A stretch of DNA of 64,000 bases. Origin: Pseudomonas triticifolii (GTDB lineage Bacteria > Pseudomonadota > Gammaproteobacteria > Pseudomonadales > Pseudomonadaceae). The translations under genes and the position numbers were made by a program. Each line of letters begins with the position of its first letter. Positions within the stretch are counted from its first letter, which is position 1. A model generated the notes under the pieces. The model was not told the origin of the DNA. It made no database searches and worked only from the letters and a program-made list of their open reading frames with translations. The DNA is taken from assembly GCF_014358015.1 (NCBI RefSeq), contig NZ_JACONV010000011.1, positions 62,001 to 126,000 of the forward strand. Direction: 5' to 3'. This document shows positions 17,201-24,971 of this stretch, one piece after another.

Positions 17201-19197
17201 ACAATGTAAGTGCGTTGCGTGGCGTCCTCGACGTTCAGCGAGCTGGCCAGTCCGGACAACAGTTCCAGACCTGTCGCCAGTTTCGCCAGACCGCTCAAAG
17301 GCTGCTCCAGCTCGAACACTGAAGCAGAGGCCTGAACCCCAAGATCCAGCTCATCAAGCTGCTTGATATAGGGCAGCAAGGCGTCGGGCTGAGACATGAA
17401 ACCGGCAGCCTCCCCGGCGGCACGCTCGAACTCAGCGTGTAGGTTCTGCTCCATCTCATCAATCGCGGCGATGTCGATATAGCGTTGTTCCCTGAGGGTC
17501 AGAAGATAGCCACGCAACTCGGTAATCGAGTCCAGTCGGGCAACGAAACCCTGAATCCCTTCACCACTTTCCAGGCGTAACTGGCTGGAAAGTGCAACGT
17601 AGCGCTGCCTCGCCTCCTGCATCAGGCGAACGGAGTGCGCCTGCACATGCTCGACTTTCTCGAACTCGTCGGCAATCGAGGTACCGCTGTGAGCGATACC
17701 GCGCAGCGAACCTGAGACCGGCGCGATGCTTTCGTGGCTCAGCCAGTGGTGTTTATCGAACAGAACCGCGACCCGCGAGCCCAGGCCGAGAAAGCGCGAA
17801 GCCGTTGCACGGGTCGCACGGGCTTCCCTGGCAAGGTCGTACAGGTCGGAAATGCCGCGCACCAGTTCGGCATTACCGATCCGGCCGATGAACGAATCAT
17901 TCAGCGGTTGTTGCGCCGCGTATTCTTCGGTGAAAAAAGGTGTCTGCCAGATCTGGACGGGGTGGTTGCGGGACGGTTCGACGTCGGCCGTGAAAATCAC
18001 CATGCGCCCGTCTTCAAGACGCGCATGACCGTGGGCATATACCGGTGCCAGCAATTGCCTGCGGATGGTGTTGTACGTGAACAGCGCAGAGCGCCCCTCC
18101 ACTGCATCGTGGAAGATGTACAGGAAATCCTCGCCATTGGGCGAGCGCAACAATCGTTTGAAGAGCATGCCGTGCAACGCTGACTCGAACGTCCGGTGCT
18201 CGCCGCTCTGCAGGTAAAGCCCGCCTGGAAATACAATGCCATGGTCGTCAGGAAGTTGCTGACAGGCCGTTCCAATGGCATCGATCCGGGTCAGGTTGAA
18301 TGCTTTCAGGTTGCAGACCATGTATCGGCACTGCGACTCCTTGTAGGGCCGAACGCTTAACAGAATCAGGTTGCCCAGTTTGGCGAAGGCCACCTGCAGG
18401 TCGGGCAACGACTGGCTTTTTTCGACCAGCGCCTCACGGCACAGCTCAAGCCCGGACGCCGACGGACTCTCGATACTGATCACAAGATCGCCGCTGTCCA
18501 GATGAATATGCACGCTGTCCAGAATACTGATGCGCGGAATTCGATCGTTAACGATCAGTTCCCGACCGGCACGAACCCACTCGAAATCGTAAGGCGGTAC
18601 GGCTGTGATATCGCGTTCGCCACGGTTATCCAGATAGCGTACGTCCTGACCTGCGGCACTGAGTGACCAGCGAAACACACGAACATCCGTAATGCGTTCG
18701 CCGAACTGAAAACTGGCCAGCAGTCGGTTTTCAGACACGAGCAATTCCAGCAGTCGGGCATCACGGTAATAGGTATACAGCTCCGCGAAATCCTTTCGAA
18801 ACAGCGGGTCATCCAGCCATGTCCCCTCCAGACCGAGAGGCCGGGCCTCGTAACCCTGTTCGCCCTCGCTCAAACGGTACAGCGTAAAAACGTCCTCGAT
18901 CCGGGTTTCCACGTTGAGCCCGAGCGATACGTTGTAGCCAAACACCAGCTCCTGCCCGACACGGGCGATGTCTCTCGCAATGCAGTTGTTTTCCGTGCGC
19001 AGTCGAGTACGTCCCAGCACCTCCATGGAGCTGCAACCAAACACCTCAAGCCTCTGCGCGTTGAGCGTATCGACCTGTTGTGACAGGGTGTTGCCCTGCT
19101 CTTGCAGGCGCTTGAGCAATACTTCGTAGGCCCCGCTTTCAGTCACCGCCGTGTTAGACGCTTCCTGGGGCGGGTTTTCAAGCTGATCTTGGGACAT
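14260..19197 (-). CDS. Giant DUF3686-type AAA+ ATPase ('DNA repair ATPase')
   Basis: 1645 residues. The N-terminal half (about 1-480) is a strand-rich region like DUF3686, and about 480-880 is largely helical with probable coiled coils. A C-terminal AAA+ module has a Walker A of SPPGYGKTS near residue 1290 and a Walker B of CLLIDDIQ near 1353, followed by a sensor-like VMAGNPYTES. Databases label the family 'DNA repair ATPase', but I know of no firm evidence for that. Here it is the last gene of an operon with PspA, a YqiJ-like protein and flotillin, which points instead to membrane maintenance. It starts 72 nt after the flotillin stop. No signal peptide or membrane helix is evident, so it is probably a cytosolic motor recruited to the membrane. 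Confidence 0.72.
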   Translation of the reverse strand: MSQDQLENPPQEASNTAVTESGAYEVLLKRLQEQGNTLSQQVDTLNAQRLEVFGCSSMEVLGRTRLRTENNCIARDIARVGQELVFGYNVSLGLNVETRIEDVFTLYRLSEGEQGYEARPLGLEGTWLDDPLFRKDFAELYTYYRDARLLELLVSENRLLASFQFGERITDVRVFRWSLSAAGQDVRYLDNRGERDITAVPPYDFEWVRAGRELIVNDRIPRISILDSVHIHLDSGDLVISIESPSASGLELCREALVEKSQSLPDLQVAFAKLGNLILLSVRPYKESQCRYMVCNLKAFNLTRIDAIGTACQQLPDDHGIVFPGGLYLQSGEHRTFESALHGMLFKRLLRSPNGEDFLYIFHDAVEGRSALFTYNTIRRQLLAPVYAHGHARLEDGRMVIFTADVEPSRNHPVQIWQTPFFTEEYAAQQPLNDSFIGRIGNAELVRGISDLYDLAREARATRATASRFLGLGSRVAVLFDKHHWLSHESIAPVSGSLRGIAHSGTSIADEFEKVEHVQAHSVRLMQEARQRYVALSSQLRLESGEGIQGFVARLDSITELRGYLLTLREQRYIDIAAIDEMEQNLHAEFERAAGEAAGFMSQPDALLPYIKQLDELDLGVQASASVFELEQPLSGLAKLATGLELLSGLASSLNVEDATQRTYIVEAISNVYARMNQSMAHARSRNKVLASSESVAQFAAQFQLIGQGLTHALSLANSPQACDEQLSKLLIQLDELESRFGEHESFLSDVIARRDEVIDAFEQHRQTLIDARQRQAQGLHEAATRILDSLPRRLANCADIDRLNGFFASDPQILKLRELSGRLRGLEGSVQADDIEARLKAARDQAVRGQRDKADLVDASGTLLKLGPRHLFSINTQPLDLTLLPRDEQLWVHITGTDFFDRLNDEAIASFSACFQASLESESDSVYRSEYLAGQVLDSAAHAGTDLSHMTFVQLEQHIRQFSTALYKEGYEKGVHDHDAALILQQVMPCMTAAGLLYFSPAARALALIAWHLPGVFESRMKDWPRRARSSAAVLRLFNHPDGVNEMRHDIALTLEAFATETGLPVSPGIVSQSAAYLAAALMQETLAFEVSGHGWAILGALERRLDAQGCSDELTDAVHAMAGDLRAQWALIGHWVVGACRDSEQRTLAHFAPEAMALLLLRFAGKPTLRINTSSLDIRVNGLLGDHPTLSAGSMAFTLDDFFTRLRHHREVFVPQLQRYQTLRQSIIRREREALRIDDFRPRPLTSFVRNQLINDVYLPLIADNLAKQTGTAGEGKRSDLMGLLMLISPPGYGKTSLVEYVAFQLGMALVKINGPALGHRTHSLDPAQAADGPARQELEKLNLALEMGNNVCLLIDDIQHLSPEFLQKFISLCDGSRRIENVWKGQTRTCDLRGKKFCIVMAGNPYTESGELFKIPDMLVNRADVYNLGEVSGGSEAAFALSYIENCMTSNPVLAPLANRDMQDLYRLVEHARGEVFSATDLGHDYSRAQVNELAETLSRLMVIRDVLLRVNAAYIDSASQADKYRTEPPFRLQGSYRNMNKLAEKVSAVMNESEIDQLISDHYRGESQLLTHGAEENLLKLAELRGQLSDEQASRWEQIKKAFIRNQAMGGDSADVGNRIVAQLSDAVEGIRAIADRPQRA

Positions 19198-19269
19198 GGG
19201 TCAATCCGGGTGGGCAGGTCACTTACGTGGAGAAGCGCCCGGCGGCGACACCGGGCGATGGAGAGGAGA

Positions 19270-21318
19270 TTACTGGCCTTCGGCTCGACGCTCGGAAGAC
19301 CGCTCACTGGCGACCTTGGCCAGCATGCCAAGCCCGGTCTGGATGACCTGAGCGGCAAGCGGACTGCTCTGGTTCAGGCCTTCGATAGCCTTGCCGACCG
19401 AAAGAGACTTCACGAACGAGTCGAACACGCCGTTATCTCCTCCACCCACAAACTGAATGCTGGCGTTGCTCATCGCAGCCGACAGCACTTCTGCCTGTTG
19501 TTCAGCGATTTTCTCGTTGGCCGCGATACCTGCCATGGTGATGTCGAACTGGTTTTGCAGGGCCAAACGGAACTCTTCATGCTCACGGGCGCTCCCCGTC
19601 AACTTCTGCATTGCTTCGAACTTCTCGGTCAGTCCGGCTGCCTCAGCCTCGAAACGCTTCTGCAAGACCTGGGCCTCGGCGGCGCCAACGTCCTGAATGG
19701 TCGCCGCTCGGGATTCTCCGATGGCCTTGTCTCCCGCAGCCTGGGACAGCAGGCGCTGCTTCAGCACCGCAGCTTCTGCCAGCCCTTCGCGCTCTATGGC
19801 TTCGGCTATCTGTACCCGAACACCTGCATCCGACTCGCCAATAGCCCGGTCCCCCTCGGCCTGGGACAACAGACGCTGCCGGAGTACCAGTGCTTCTGCC
19901 TGACCTTCACGCTCGGCGGCTTCTGCAATCTGCATGCGCACTTCGGCTTCGGCAAGGCCTGACGCGGCCTTCTCGGCACGCACACCCTCGGCTCGCTTGA
20001 TCGCGGCCTGCGACTCACGCTCGGCCTTGCGCAGATCGGCATCGGCCAATGTCACCAACTCCTTGGCGCGGTACTCCGACACCACGGTATCGGCTTCGGC
20101 CTGTTTGACCAGACACACCAGATCGCGCTCGGCCTGAGCCTGGGCTTCGGTGAGGACAACGGTTTTCTTGCGATCCGCATCGGCGACCATGCGTAAGGTG
20201 GTTATCGCCTCTTCTTCCTGCGCCACGGTCTTTTCGACGATGACGCGTTCGCGGGTCACGCTGGCGATCTCGCCGCGCTTCTCCTCAAGCTGGCGGTCGC
20301 GCTCGATCCGGCTCAGCGATACCTCGCGCTCACGATCGACCTGCGCCAAGGCCTGGGCGCGAATGACGGTTTCCTTCTCGAGCATCACGACGCGTTCGCT
20401 GTTCTGGTTGGCGACGTCCACCTCGCGCTGATGATTGACCGCAGCGACATCAATGCGCTGCGCGGCGGCGATACGGGCCTCCTCGGCTCGCAGGTGTTCT
20501 TCGGATTGAACCTTGAGCGTCTCGGCTTGCTCGCGGGCGATCACCGACGCGACCTCACGCTTTTGCCGGGCCAGGGCATCCGCTTCCTGACGCTCCAGCG
20601 CCAGGCTTGCTTCGATGGTTTCGACGTTCTTCTTCTGAATCTTCAGTGCCTCGTCACGCTCAAGCTCATTGGTGATGACGTTGTGAACGGAAGTCAGCTC
20701 GGTAATCTTGCGAATACCCTCGGCGTCGAGAATGTTGTCCCGATCAAGCTCGACCTTGGGCGTTTGTTCCAGAAAGTCGATGGCCACGTCTTCGAGCACG
20801 TAGCCGGAAAGGTCCTGACCAATCACATTGACGATTTCATCGCGGAAGCGAACGCGATCCTCGAACAGCTCGACGAAGTCGAATTGCTTGCCGACGGTCT
20901 TCAGCGCTTCGGAAAACTTCGCATTGAACAGCTCGTTGACGGCCCCTTTGTCGGAGGCACGCTGAACGCCGATGGCCTTGGCGACCTTGAGCACGTCTTC
21001 GCGGGTTTCGTTGACCCGCAGAAAAAACGCCACGGTGATATCAGCCCGCATGTTATCCCGGCAAATCAACCCGCCCTTGCCTTTACGGTCGATTTCCAGG
21101 GTGATCACGCTGATCTTCATTTTCTCCATGAAGTAGAGGTAAGGCAGCACCATGGCTCCGGTGAAGTAGACCTTGGGGCGACTGGACAGATCATTGACGA
21201 TCAACGCAGTGCCTTGTGGAACCTTGACGTAAAACGTCTTGATCAGTAACGCCAGGGCGATCAAGGCAAGAACTGCAACGCAGAGGACGATAAGAAATGG
21301 CAGGGCCATGTCCAGCAT
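19270..21318 (-). CDS. Flotillin-family membrane protein (YqiK-like)
   Basis: 682 residues. One N-terminal membrane helix (about 5-27) is followed by an SPFH/band-7 domain (about 28-200) and a very long charged Ala/Glu/Arg-rich coiled coil (about 210-620). This is the YqiK/flotillin layout, scaffolds that organise membrane microdomains. Within the coiled coil there is a tandem 40-residue repeat (458-497 and 498-537, 31 of 40 identical), with a decayed third copy after it. The gene lies 22 nt after the YqiJ-like gene, matching the E. coli yqiJ-yqiK pair. A Met at residue 4 is an alternative start. Confidence 0.88.
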   Translation of the reverse strand: MLDMALPFLIVLCVAVLALIALALLIKTFYVKVPQGTALIVNDLSSRPKVYFTGAMVLPYLYFMEKMKISVITLEIDRKGKGGLICRDNMRADITVAFFLRVNETREDVLKVAKAIGVQRASDKGAVNELFNAKFSEALKTVGKQFDFVELFEDRVRFRDEIVNVIGQDLSGYVLEDVAIDFLEQTPKVELDRDNILDAEGIRKITELTSVHNVITNELERDEALKIQKKNVETIEASLALERQEADALARQKREVASVIAREQAETLKVQSEEHLRAEEARIAAAQRIDVAAVNHQREVDVANQNSERVVMLEKETVIRAQALAQVDREREVSLSRIERDRQLEEKRGEIASVTRERVIVEKTVAQEEEAITTLRMVADADRKKTVVLTEAQAQAERDLVCLVKQAEADTVVSEYRAKELVTLADADLRKAERESQAAIKRAEGVRAEKAASGLAEAEVRMQIAEAAEREGQAEALVLRQRLLSQAEGDRAIGESDAGVRVQIAEAIEREGLAEAAVLKQRLLSQAAGDKAIGESRAATIQDVGAAEAQVLQKRFEAEAAGLTEKFEAMQKLTGSAREHEEFRLALQNQFDITMAGIAANEKIAEQQAEVLSAAMSNASIQFVGGGDNGVFDSFVKSLSVGKAIEGLNQSSPLAAQVIQTGLGMLAKVASERSSERRAEGQ
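19708..19947 (-). repeat. Two 120-bp in-frame tandem repeats in the flotillin gene
   Basis: The segments 19828-19947 and 19708-19827 encode 40-residue copies sharing the core VLxQRLLSQAxGDxAIGES. Nine residues differ between copies, so the duplication is not very recent. The period fits continuous coiled-coil extension. Confidence 0.8.
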
Positions 21319-21340
21319 GCTGTATTACTCCGTTATGGGC

Positions 21341-21982
21341 TCAGCCCTGGAAATCCGATTCGCTGACGACAAGGTAGGCATGCTCGTCAGCAAGGTATTG
21401 AAGAAGCACGACCCGGTCATTGCGCTGAAACCCGGGAGTACTGAAGGTACGAACCTGAAGCAGCAGCCCTGCGCCGCCATCATTCAGCAGCGCTCGTCCG
21501 CTTTTGCAGGTCACGCTCTGGCTGGTGACGACCGCCACCTGTCCACAGACAGGCTTCGGCCCAGGCCCCTTGATCCGTCTGATAAGGGGCCTGAACAGGG
21601 CAATGATCAGCCGTGTAGATATCAACGCAACGGCCAAGGCCGTTAGCCCACTGACAAACCCCAGTGGGTAATAGAAAAAACCAAGCGCAAGTTGATCGAT
21701 GAACAGCCGTTGGCTGAAGTAGCTCACCCACCAGCCTGAAACACTGATCAGCGTCAGCAGGATGGAGGGAGCCACACCCGACAGTCCCAGACGGGCGACC
21801 AGCCCCCTGCCCGATTCGACACTTGCATGGTCGTAAGCCGAAACAGCCTGCATGTCGATGTCGGCAGCGCCGTCGTCAAGAAGGCCAAAGCACACCAACA
21901 ACCAGTAAACCAGGACGATGGCAACCAGCAGACTGAATATCACCACCGGAAACGATAGTGCTGTCTCGATAAAACGGGTCAT
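21341..21982 (-). CDS. YqiJ-like / NfeD-type membrane protein with C-terminal OB fold
   Basis: 213 residues. Membrane helices lie near residues 10-34, 66-86 and 98-130. A soluble C-terminal domain (about 140-213) with short strands (GQVAVVTSQSVTCKSGRALL ... RNDRVVLLQYL) fits the OB fold of the NfeD/YqiJ family. YqiJ and NfeD proteins are obligate neighbours of flotillin-family proteins and are thought to act with them in microdomain assembly. Gap to the upstream PspA gene is 17 nt and to flotillin 22 nt, consistent with one transcript. Confidence 0.8.
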   Translation of the reverse strand: MTRFIETALSFPVVIFSLLVAIVLVYWLLVCFGLLDDGAADIDMQAVSAYDHASVESGRGLVARLGLSGVAPSILLTLISVSGWWVSYFSQRLFIDQLALGFFYYPLGFVSGLTALAVALISTRLIIALFRPLIRRIKGPGPKPVCGQVAVVTSQSVTCKSGRALLNDGGAGLLLQVRTFSTPGFQRNDRVVLLQYLADEHAYLVVSESDFQG

Positions 21983-21999
21983 GTCGCGATCCTTTCGAC

Positions 22000-22698
22000 T
22001 CAGGCAGATTGATGCGGGCTGTTGCTCTTGATTCGCTGCAACACGGCATGCGCGCTGGAACTGTCCAAGATGATCCGGGCGTCGCGCAGCCGCTGCTCAA
22101 GATCGATGTCAGCCAGACTCGACGCCTCGTGCACCTCAAGGCGCGCTTCTGTCTCCAGTTGGCGCTGTCGTATGTCGTTCAGACCATCAGTGGCCTTGCG
22201 CAACCTGTCGGCCGAGTCGCCGCAGGAGGCCGACCAGATCCCCTGTGCCTGCTGCACACGTTCGGTGGTGCGCACCACTTCGACCTGCTGCCTGAGCGCA
22301 AGGAGCTTTTGCTCACTGACCCGCAAACCCGCACTCAGACTGCTGACTGCGGTGGCGTAGCCTTGGGCGATGCGGGCGTCTTCAACCATCAGCCTCTCCA
22401 GGTGACCGATGCGCGCAGCAATGTCCAGGGCAGCACTTTCGTCTTGCCCCTGAAGCGCTCGTTCGGCATCGCGGGTCAGCAATGCGACGCGCGCCTGGTT
22501 CTGGGTGAGTTGTCGTTTCGCGTGAAGATTTTTGGCCATGAGGCCGGCGAGGCTGGAACGGCTGACGTCGAGACGCTCCTGGGCGCTCTGAATCTCCTGA
22601 TCGAGGATGTGCAGCGCCTGCCGGGCCATAATGACACCTGCTGCTTCGCTGGCACCGCCGCGCAAGGCAGTCACTATTTTCGTCCAGATACGGGCCAC
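22000..22698 (-). CDS. PspA/IM30-family membrane-stress protein
   Basis: 232 residues. The protein is almost entirely alpha-helical and charged. Its start, VARIWTKIVTALRGG then MARQALHILDQEI, matches the amphipathic helix plus coiled coil of PspA/Vipp1 proteins, which coat damaged inner membrane as ESCRT-III-like polymers. I chose the GTG at 22696-22698 because AAGGA lies 8 nt upstream. An in-frame ATG 21 bp further upstream would put that ribosome site inside the coding region. It heads the operon with YqiJ-like, flotillin and AAA+ ATPase genes. No pspF-like activator is nearby, so control differs from the E. coli psp operon. A 17-bp palindrome lies about 125 bp upstream. Confidence 0.82.
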   Translation of the reverse strand: MARIWTKIVTALRGGASEAAGVIMARQALHILDQEIQSAQERLDVSRSSLAGLMAKNLHAKRQLTQNQARVALLTRDAERALQGQDESAALDIAARIGHLERLMVEDARIAQGYATAVSSLSAGLRVSEQKLLALRQQVEVVRTTERVQQAQGIWSASCGDSADRLRKATDGLNDIRQRQLETEARLEVHEASSLADIDLEQRLRDARIILDSSSAHAVLQRIKSNSPHQSA

Positions 22699-23090
22699 GA
22701 CATTTTTCCTTCGGCACATTGCTCGAGCCCTGACAGCTCGGTAAACATCCGACGAAAGATGACATATGCGCCAACAGCGTTATGCCAGAACAGTCTTTTA
22801 AAAAAGTAAGAAACTTCCTCAGTTATTGAAATTCAATAAACGCCCCACCACATCTGTTTCAGGTACTTGCGTGGCCCGATAACTTTCAAACACTGCGATT
22901 GAGATTGAACCGGAGCAAAGGTCCGCGTCGAATACTCCGGGAAGTCGGGGCTGTTGCATCGCCGCATGATGATCATGCCGCGCGTTGCCTTGCTCATGGT
23001 GCCGGATGGATACGCAGATAACCTGCCCCTTTAGCGTATCGGGGTCTACCAGGTCCTTCAGACAGACTACACGGCTAAAATCCGCCCATA
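22699..23090. other. Non-coding region upstream of the PspA operon
   Basis: About 390 bases between the PspA start and the terminator of the next minus-strand operon. It should hold the PspA operon promoter. I found no convincing sigma-54 (GG-N10-GC) or sigma-70 boxes. The only outstanding element is the 17-bp palindrome at 22823-22839. No convincing open frame or RNA gene was recognised in the rest. Confidence 0.5.
22823..22839. promoter_or_regulatory. 17-bp perfect palindrome, candidate operator of the PspA operon
   Basis: TTATTGAA-A-TTCAATAA has perfect 8-bp arms around one central base, in an A/T-rich setting about 125 bp before the PspA start. The size and symmetry suit a dimeric repressor or activator. 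No regulator can be named. Confidence 0.45.
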
Positions 23091-23115
23091 AAAAAGGCCC
23101 CGACAGGGGCCTTTC
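23091..23115 (-). terminator. Rho-independent terminator of the methyltransferase-inaA operon
   Basis: On the minus strand AAAGGCCCC and GGGGCCTTT form a 9-bp stem with a 4-nt loop (TGTC), continuing into a T-run (TTTTTT), just after the stop of the 75-residue gene at 23131. Confidence 0.88.
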
Positions 23116-23130
23116 AGGTTGAAAGCATGT

Positions 23131-23358
23131 TCAATTTCTTGACCCGGTTCCCTGGGCAAGGCTGTACATCAGGAGCAGCAAATCATGATCGGGTTTCACT
23201 GATACCTGACTCTTGATCACGCGTGGCAAAGGGCAATGACCCTCCCCATGCTGGGCACTCAGGATCTTCGTTTCAGGCTGATGGAGCGCAGCCGTGGCAA
23301 GTGTTGCTGTCGCCAATGCCGCGAACACGAACAAACCTCTAGCCATTTCGAGCTTCAT
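23131..23358 (-). CDS. Small exported protein of unknown function
   Basis: 75 residues. Residues about 8-23 form a hydrophobic signal-peptide core, with a probable cleavage site after ATA near residue 23, leaving a mature peptide of roughly 50 residues containing a single Cys. Its start overlaps the inaA stop by 4 bp (ATGA), implying translational coupling. It is the last gene before the terminator. I do not recognise a family. Its place in the ColR-linked operon suggests an envelope role. Confidence 0.65.
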   Translation of the reverse strand: MKLEMARGLFVFAALATATLATAALHQPETKILSAQHGEGHCPLPRVIKSQVSVKPDHDLLLLMYSLAQGTGSRN

Positions 23359-24077
23359 GACTCTAAACCTTTGATAGAGCTGCCAAACGCCGCTTGATAA
23401 AAGTAGACCAGCTTTTGCCAGTCTGCGGCGCTGAATGACGAATGGCGTTTGAGTTGCCTCATGTCGTGCTGTGCTGCTCCGTACGCCGTCCAGCGACGTC
23501 GTCCCTTCTCGAGATCAAGCAGGGCAACCTCGGCTCTCGCCTGTGTGCCTTCGCCTGTCACACGGACAAAGATATGCTTGCTGTACAGGCAGCTGTGCTG
23601 CCAGCGCCCCAGGTGCATGCGAGCCAGGGTCACGCCGATTTCGTTGAGCATCTGCTCGTAAAGCAGTTCGCCGTATTGCTCACGTCCGCCGCCTGAAACC
23701 CACTTGTCGAACTCTTCAAAACCGTCCAGCGCAACAGTGACCAGCAGCGCCCGCCACTCATTGCCTTCACTGCGTTCAGCGCCGCAAAAAACGATTTCCG
23801 GCACACCGACGCCCAGCCTGCGCAGGCCTTCCAGAGCGTCTCGCTCACGCAATACGGTAGGACGCCCCAGCGGATGCATCAGGCTGCGATAAATATGGCC
23901 GGTCTGGCGTTTGCTGTAGAGGGTTTGCCCGTCACCCGTGACAACCCGTTGCACACCACTTTCGCCGCCGCGACGCACGTTGGGCTCTTCAACCCATTCG
24001 CCACGCTGACTCCAAAAGTGATTGAACCCATTTTCACTGGGTTTTCCAACGGACTGTTTCGTGGACTGCAAACCCAT
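23355..24077 (-). CDS. inaA: InaA-family lipopolysaccharide-kinase-like protein
   Basis: 240 residues. It has the fold markers of the Kdo/WaaP kinase superfamily: a lysine strand (LYSKRQTGHIYRSL near residue 54), GRPTVLRERDALEGLRRLG, a catalytic-loop-like LARMHLGRWQHSCLYSKHIF (about 152-171) and a metal-site LLDLEKGRRRW (about 187-197). The catalytic-loop sequence is not the classic HGD, so kinase activity is not certain. In P. putida the orf222-inaA operon beside colRS is a known ColR target, and the order here (methyltransferase-inaA next to colSR) is the same. It begins 5 nt after the methyltransferase stop. Confidence 0.85.
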   Translation of the reverse strand: MGLQSTKQSVGKPSENGFNHFWSQRGEWVEEPNVRRGGESGVQRVVTGDGQTLYSKRQTGHIYRSLMHPLGRPTVLRERDALEGLRRLGVGVPEIVFCGAERSEGNEWRALLVTVALDGFEEFDKWVSGGGREQYGELLYEQMLNEIGVTLARMHLGRWQHSCLYSKHIFVRVTGEGTQARAEVALLDLEKGRRRWTAYGAAQHDMRQLKRHSSFSAADWQKLVYFYQAAFGSSIKGLES

Positions 24078-24082
24078 ATGCT

Positions 24083-24763
24083 TTACCTTTTACGCAATAC
24101 ATAGACACGCCACATGGCGTACATCGGCAGGAAATCCATTCGCTTCTGAATGCGAAAACCGGCCTGTTCAAATTCCGCTTCAGCAGTAGCAACCGGTAAC
24201 ACAAATCGGTTCTGGTAACTTTCCTGCCCATTTTTCTGCTGTCGGGCACTTTCAAGCCGTCTACGTTTCCAGGCTTTGAAATTGCCGTCGACCCATAGCG
24301 AAACGATCACGCTGTCACGGGTCACTCGCTGAAACTCCCGCAATAGAGCCATGCGGTCACTGGACTGCCCAACATGGTGCAGCAGACGCATGCAAAAGAT
24401 GCTGTCGACCGCGTTATCGGGCAGATCAATCGCGAAAGCAGATGTCTGCAAGGGTTGTACCCTTTTCACCACATCAGCGGGTTGAGACTCACACGCGGTG
24501 CGCAGCATGTCTGCAGAATTGTCGGCACCGATGATCGAACGGTTAGGCTTTTCAGCCAACATGGGCCAGAAACGTCCTGCGCCACACGGCAGATCCAGCA
24601 CCAGACCGGGATCACCTGCCAATTGCAGCGCCTTTCTGGCCAATTGTTCATCACGGTAATGCGACAGCTTGCGCCACAAACCATCCTGATGCTTTTCCAG
24701 ATACTGACGGGCATGCGCCTTGTCGTACTTACGGGAAAACTCAAGCTCTATACGCTCGCTCAT
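24083..24763 (-). CDS. Class I SAM-dependent methyltransferase (orf222-like)
   Basis: 226 residues. SAM-binding motif I is visible as VLDLPCGAGRF (about residues 55-65), followed by the motif II acidic residue in IIGADNSADML and a VDSIFCMRLLHHV segment. GGAGA with 8-nt spacing supports the start. The substrate is unknown; the linkage to the LPS-kinase-like InaA suggests an envelope substrate. It leads an operon with inaA and a small exported protein, separated by 208 nt from colS. That gap holds a near-perfect ColR box, matching the known ColR control of orf222-inaA in P. putida. Confidence 0.82.
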   Translation of the reverse strand: MSERIELEFSRKYDKAHARQYLEKHQDGLWRKLSHYRDEQLARKALQLAGDPGLVLDLPCGAGRFWPMLAEKPNRSIIGADNSADMLRTACESQPADVVKRVQPLQTSAFAIDLPDNAVDSIFCMRLLHHVGQSSDRMALLREFQRVTRDSVIVSLWVDGNFKAWKRRRLESARQQKNGQESYQNRFVLPVATAEAEFEQAGFRIQKRMDFLPMYAMWRVYVLRKR

Positions 24764-24831
24764 GGGAGCATCTCCTGACGTTGATGCCGGCTAACTTAGT
24801 GAGTCAGCCGTCACCGTCAGGTCATCTCAAT

Positions 24832-24847
24832 GTGAAAAAAATGTCAC
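24832..24847 (-). promoter_or_regulatory. ColR-binding site upstream of the methyltransferase-inaA operon
   Basis: On the minus strand the 16-mer GTGACATTTTTTTCAC matches the ColR consensus I recall from P. putida, (T/C)(T/C)NA(C/G)NN(T/C)TTTTTCAC, at every defined position but the first. It lies about 70 bp before the methyltransferase start. Confidence 0.7.
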
Positions 24848-24971
24848 ATTGGCCCAGAAGATGTTTCGAGATTTTACATAGACTTGCGCGTGATGTCCCT
24901 GACGCCCGATGACTCAGACAATTCTTCGACGCATGGCAGGCTGGCTGCCAGCGTCGAATCATCGACCTGAT

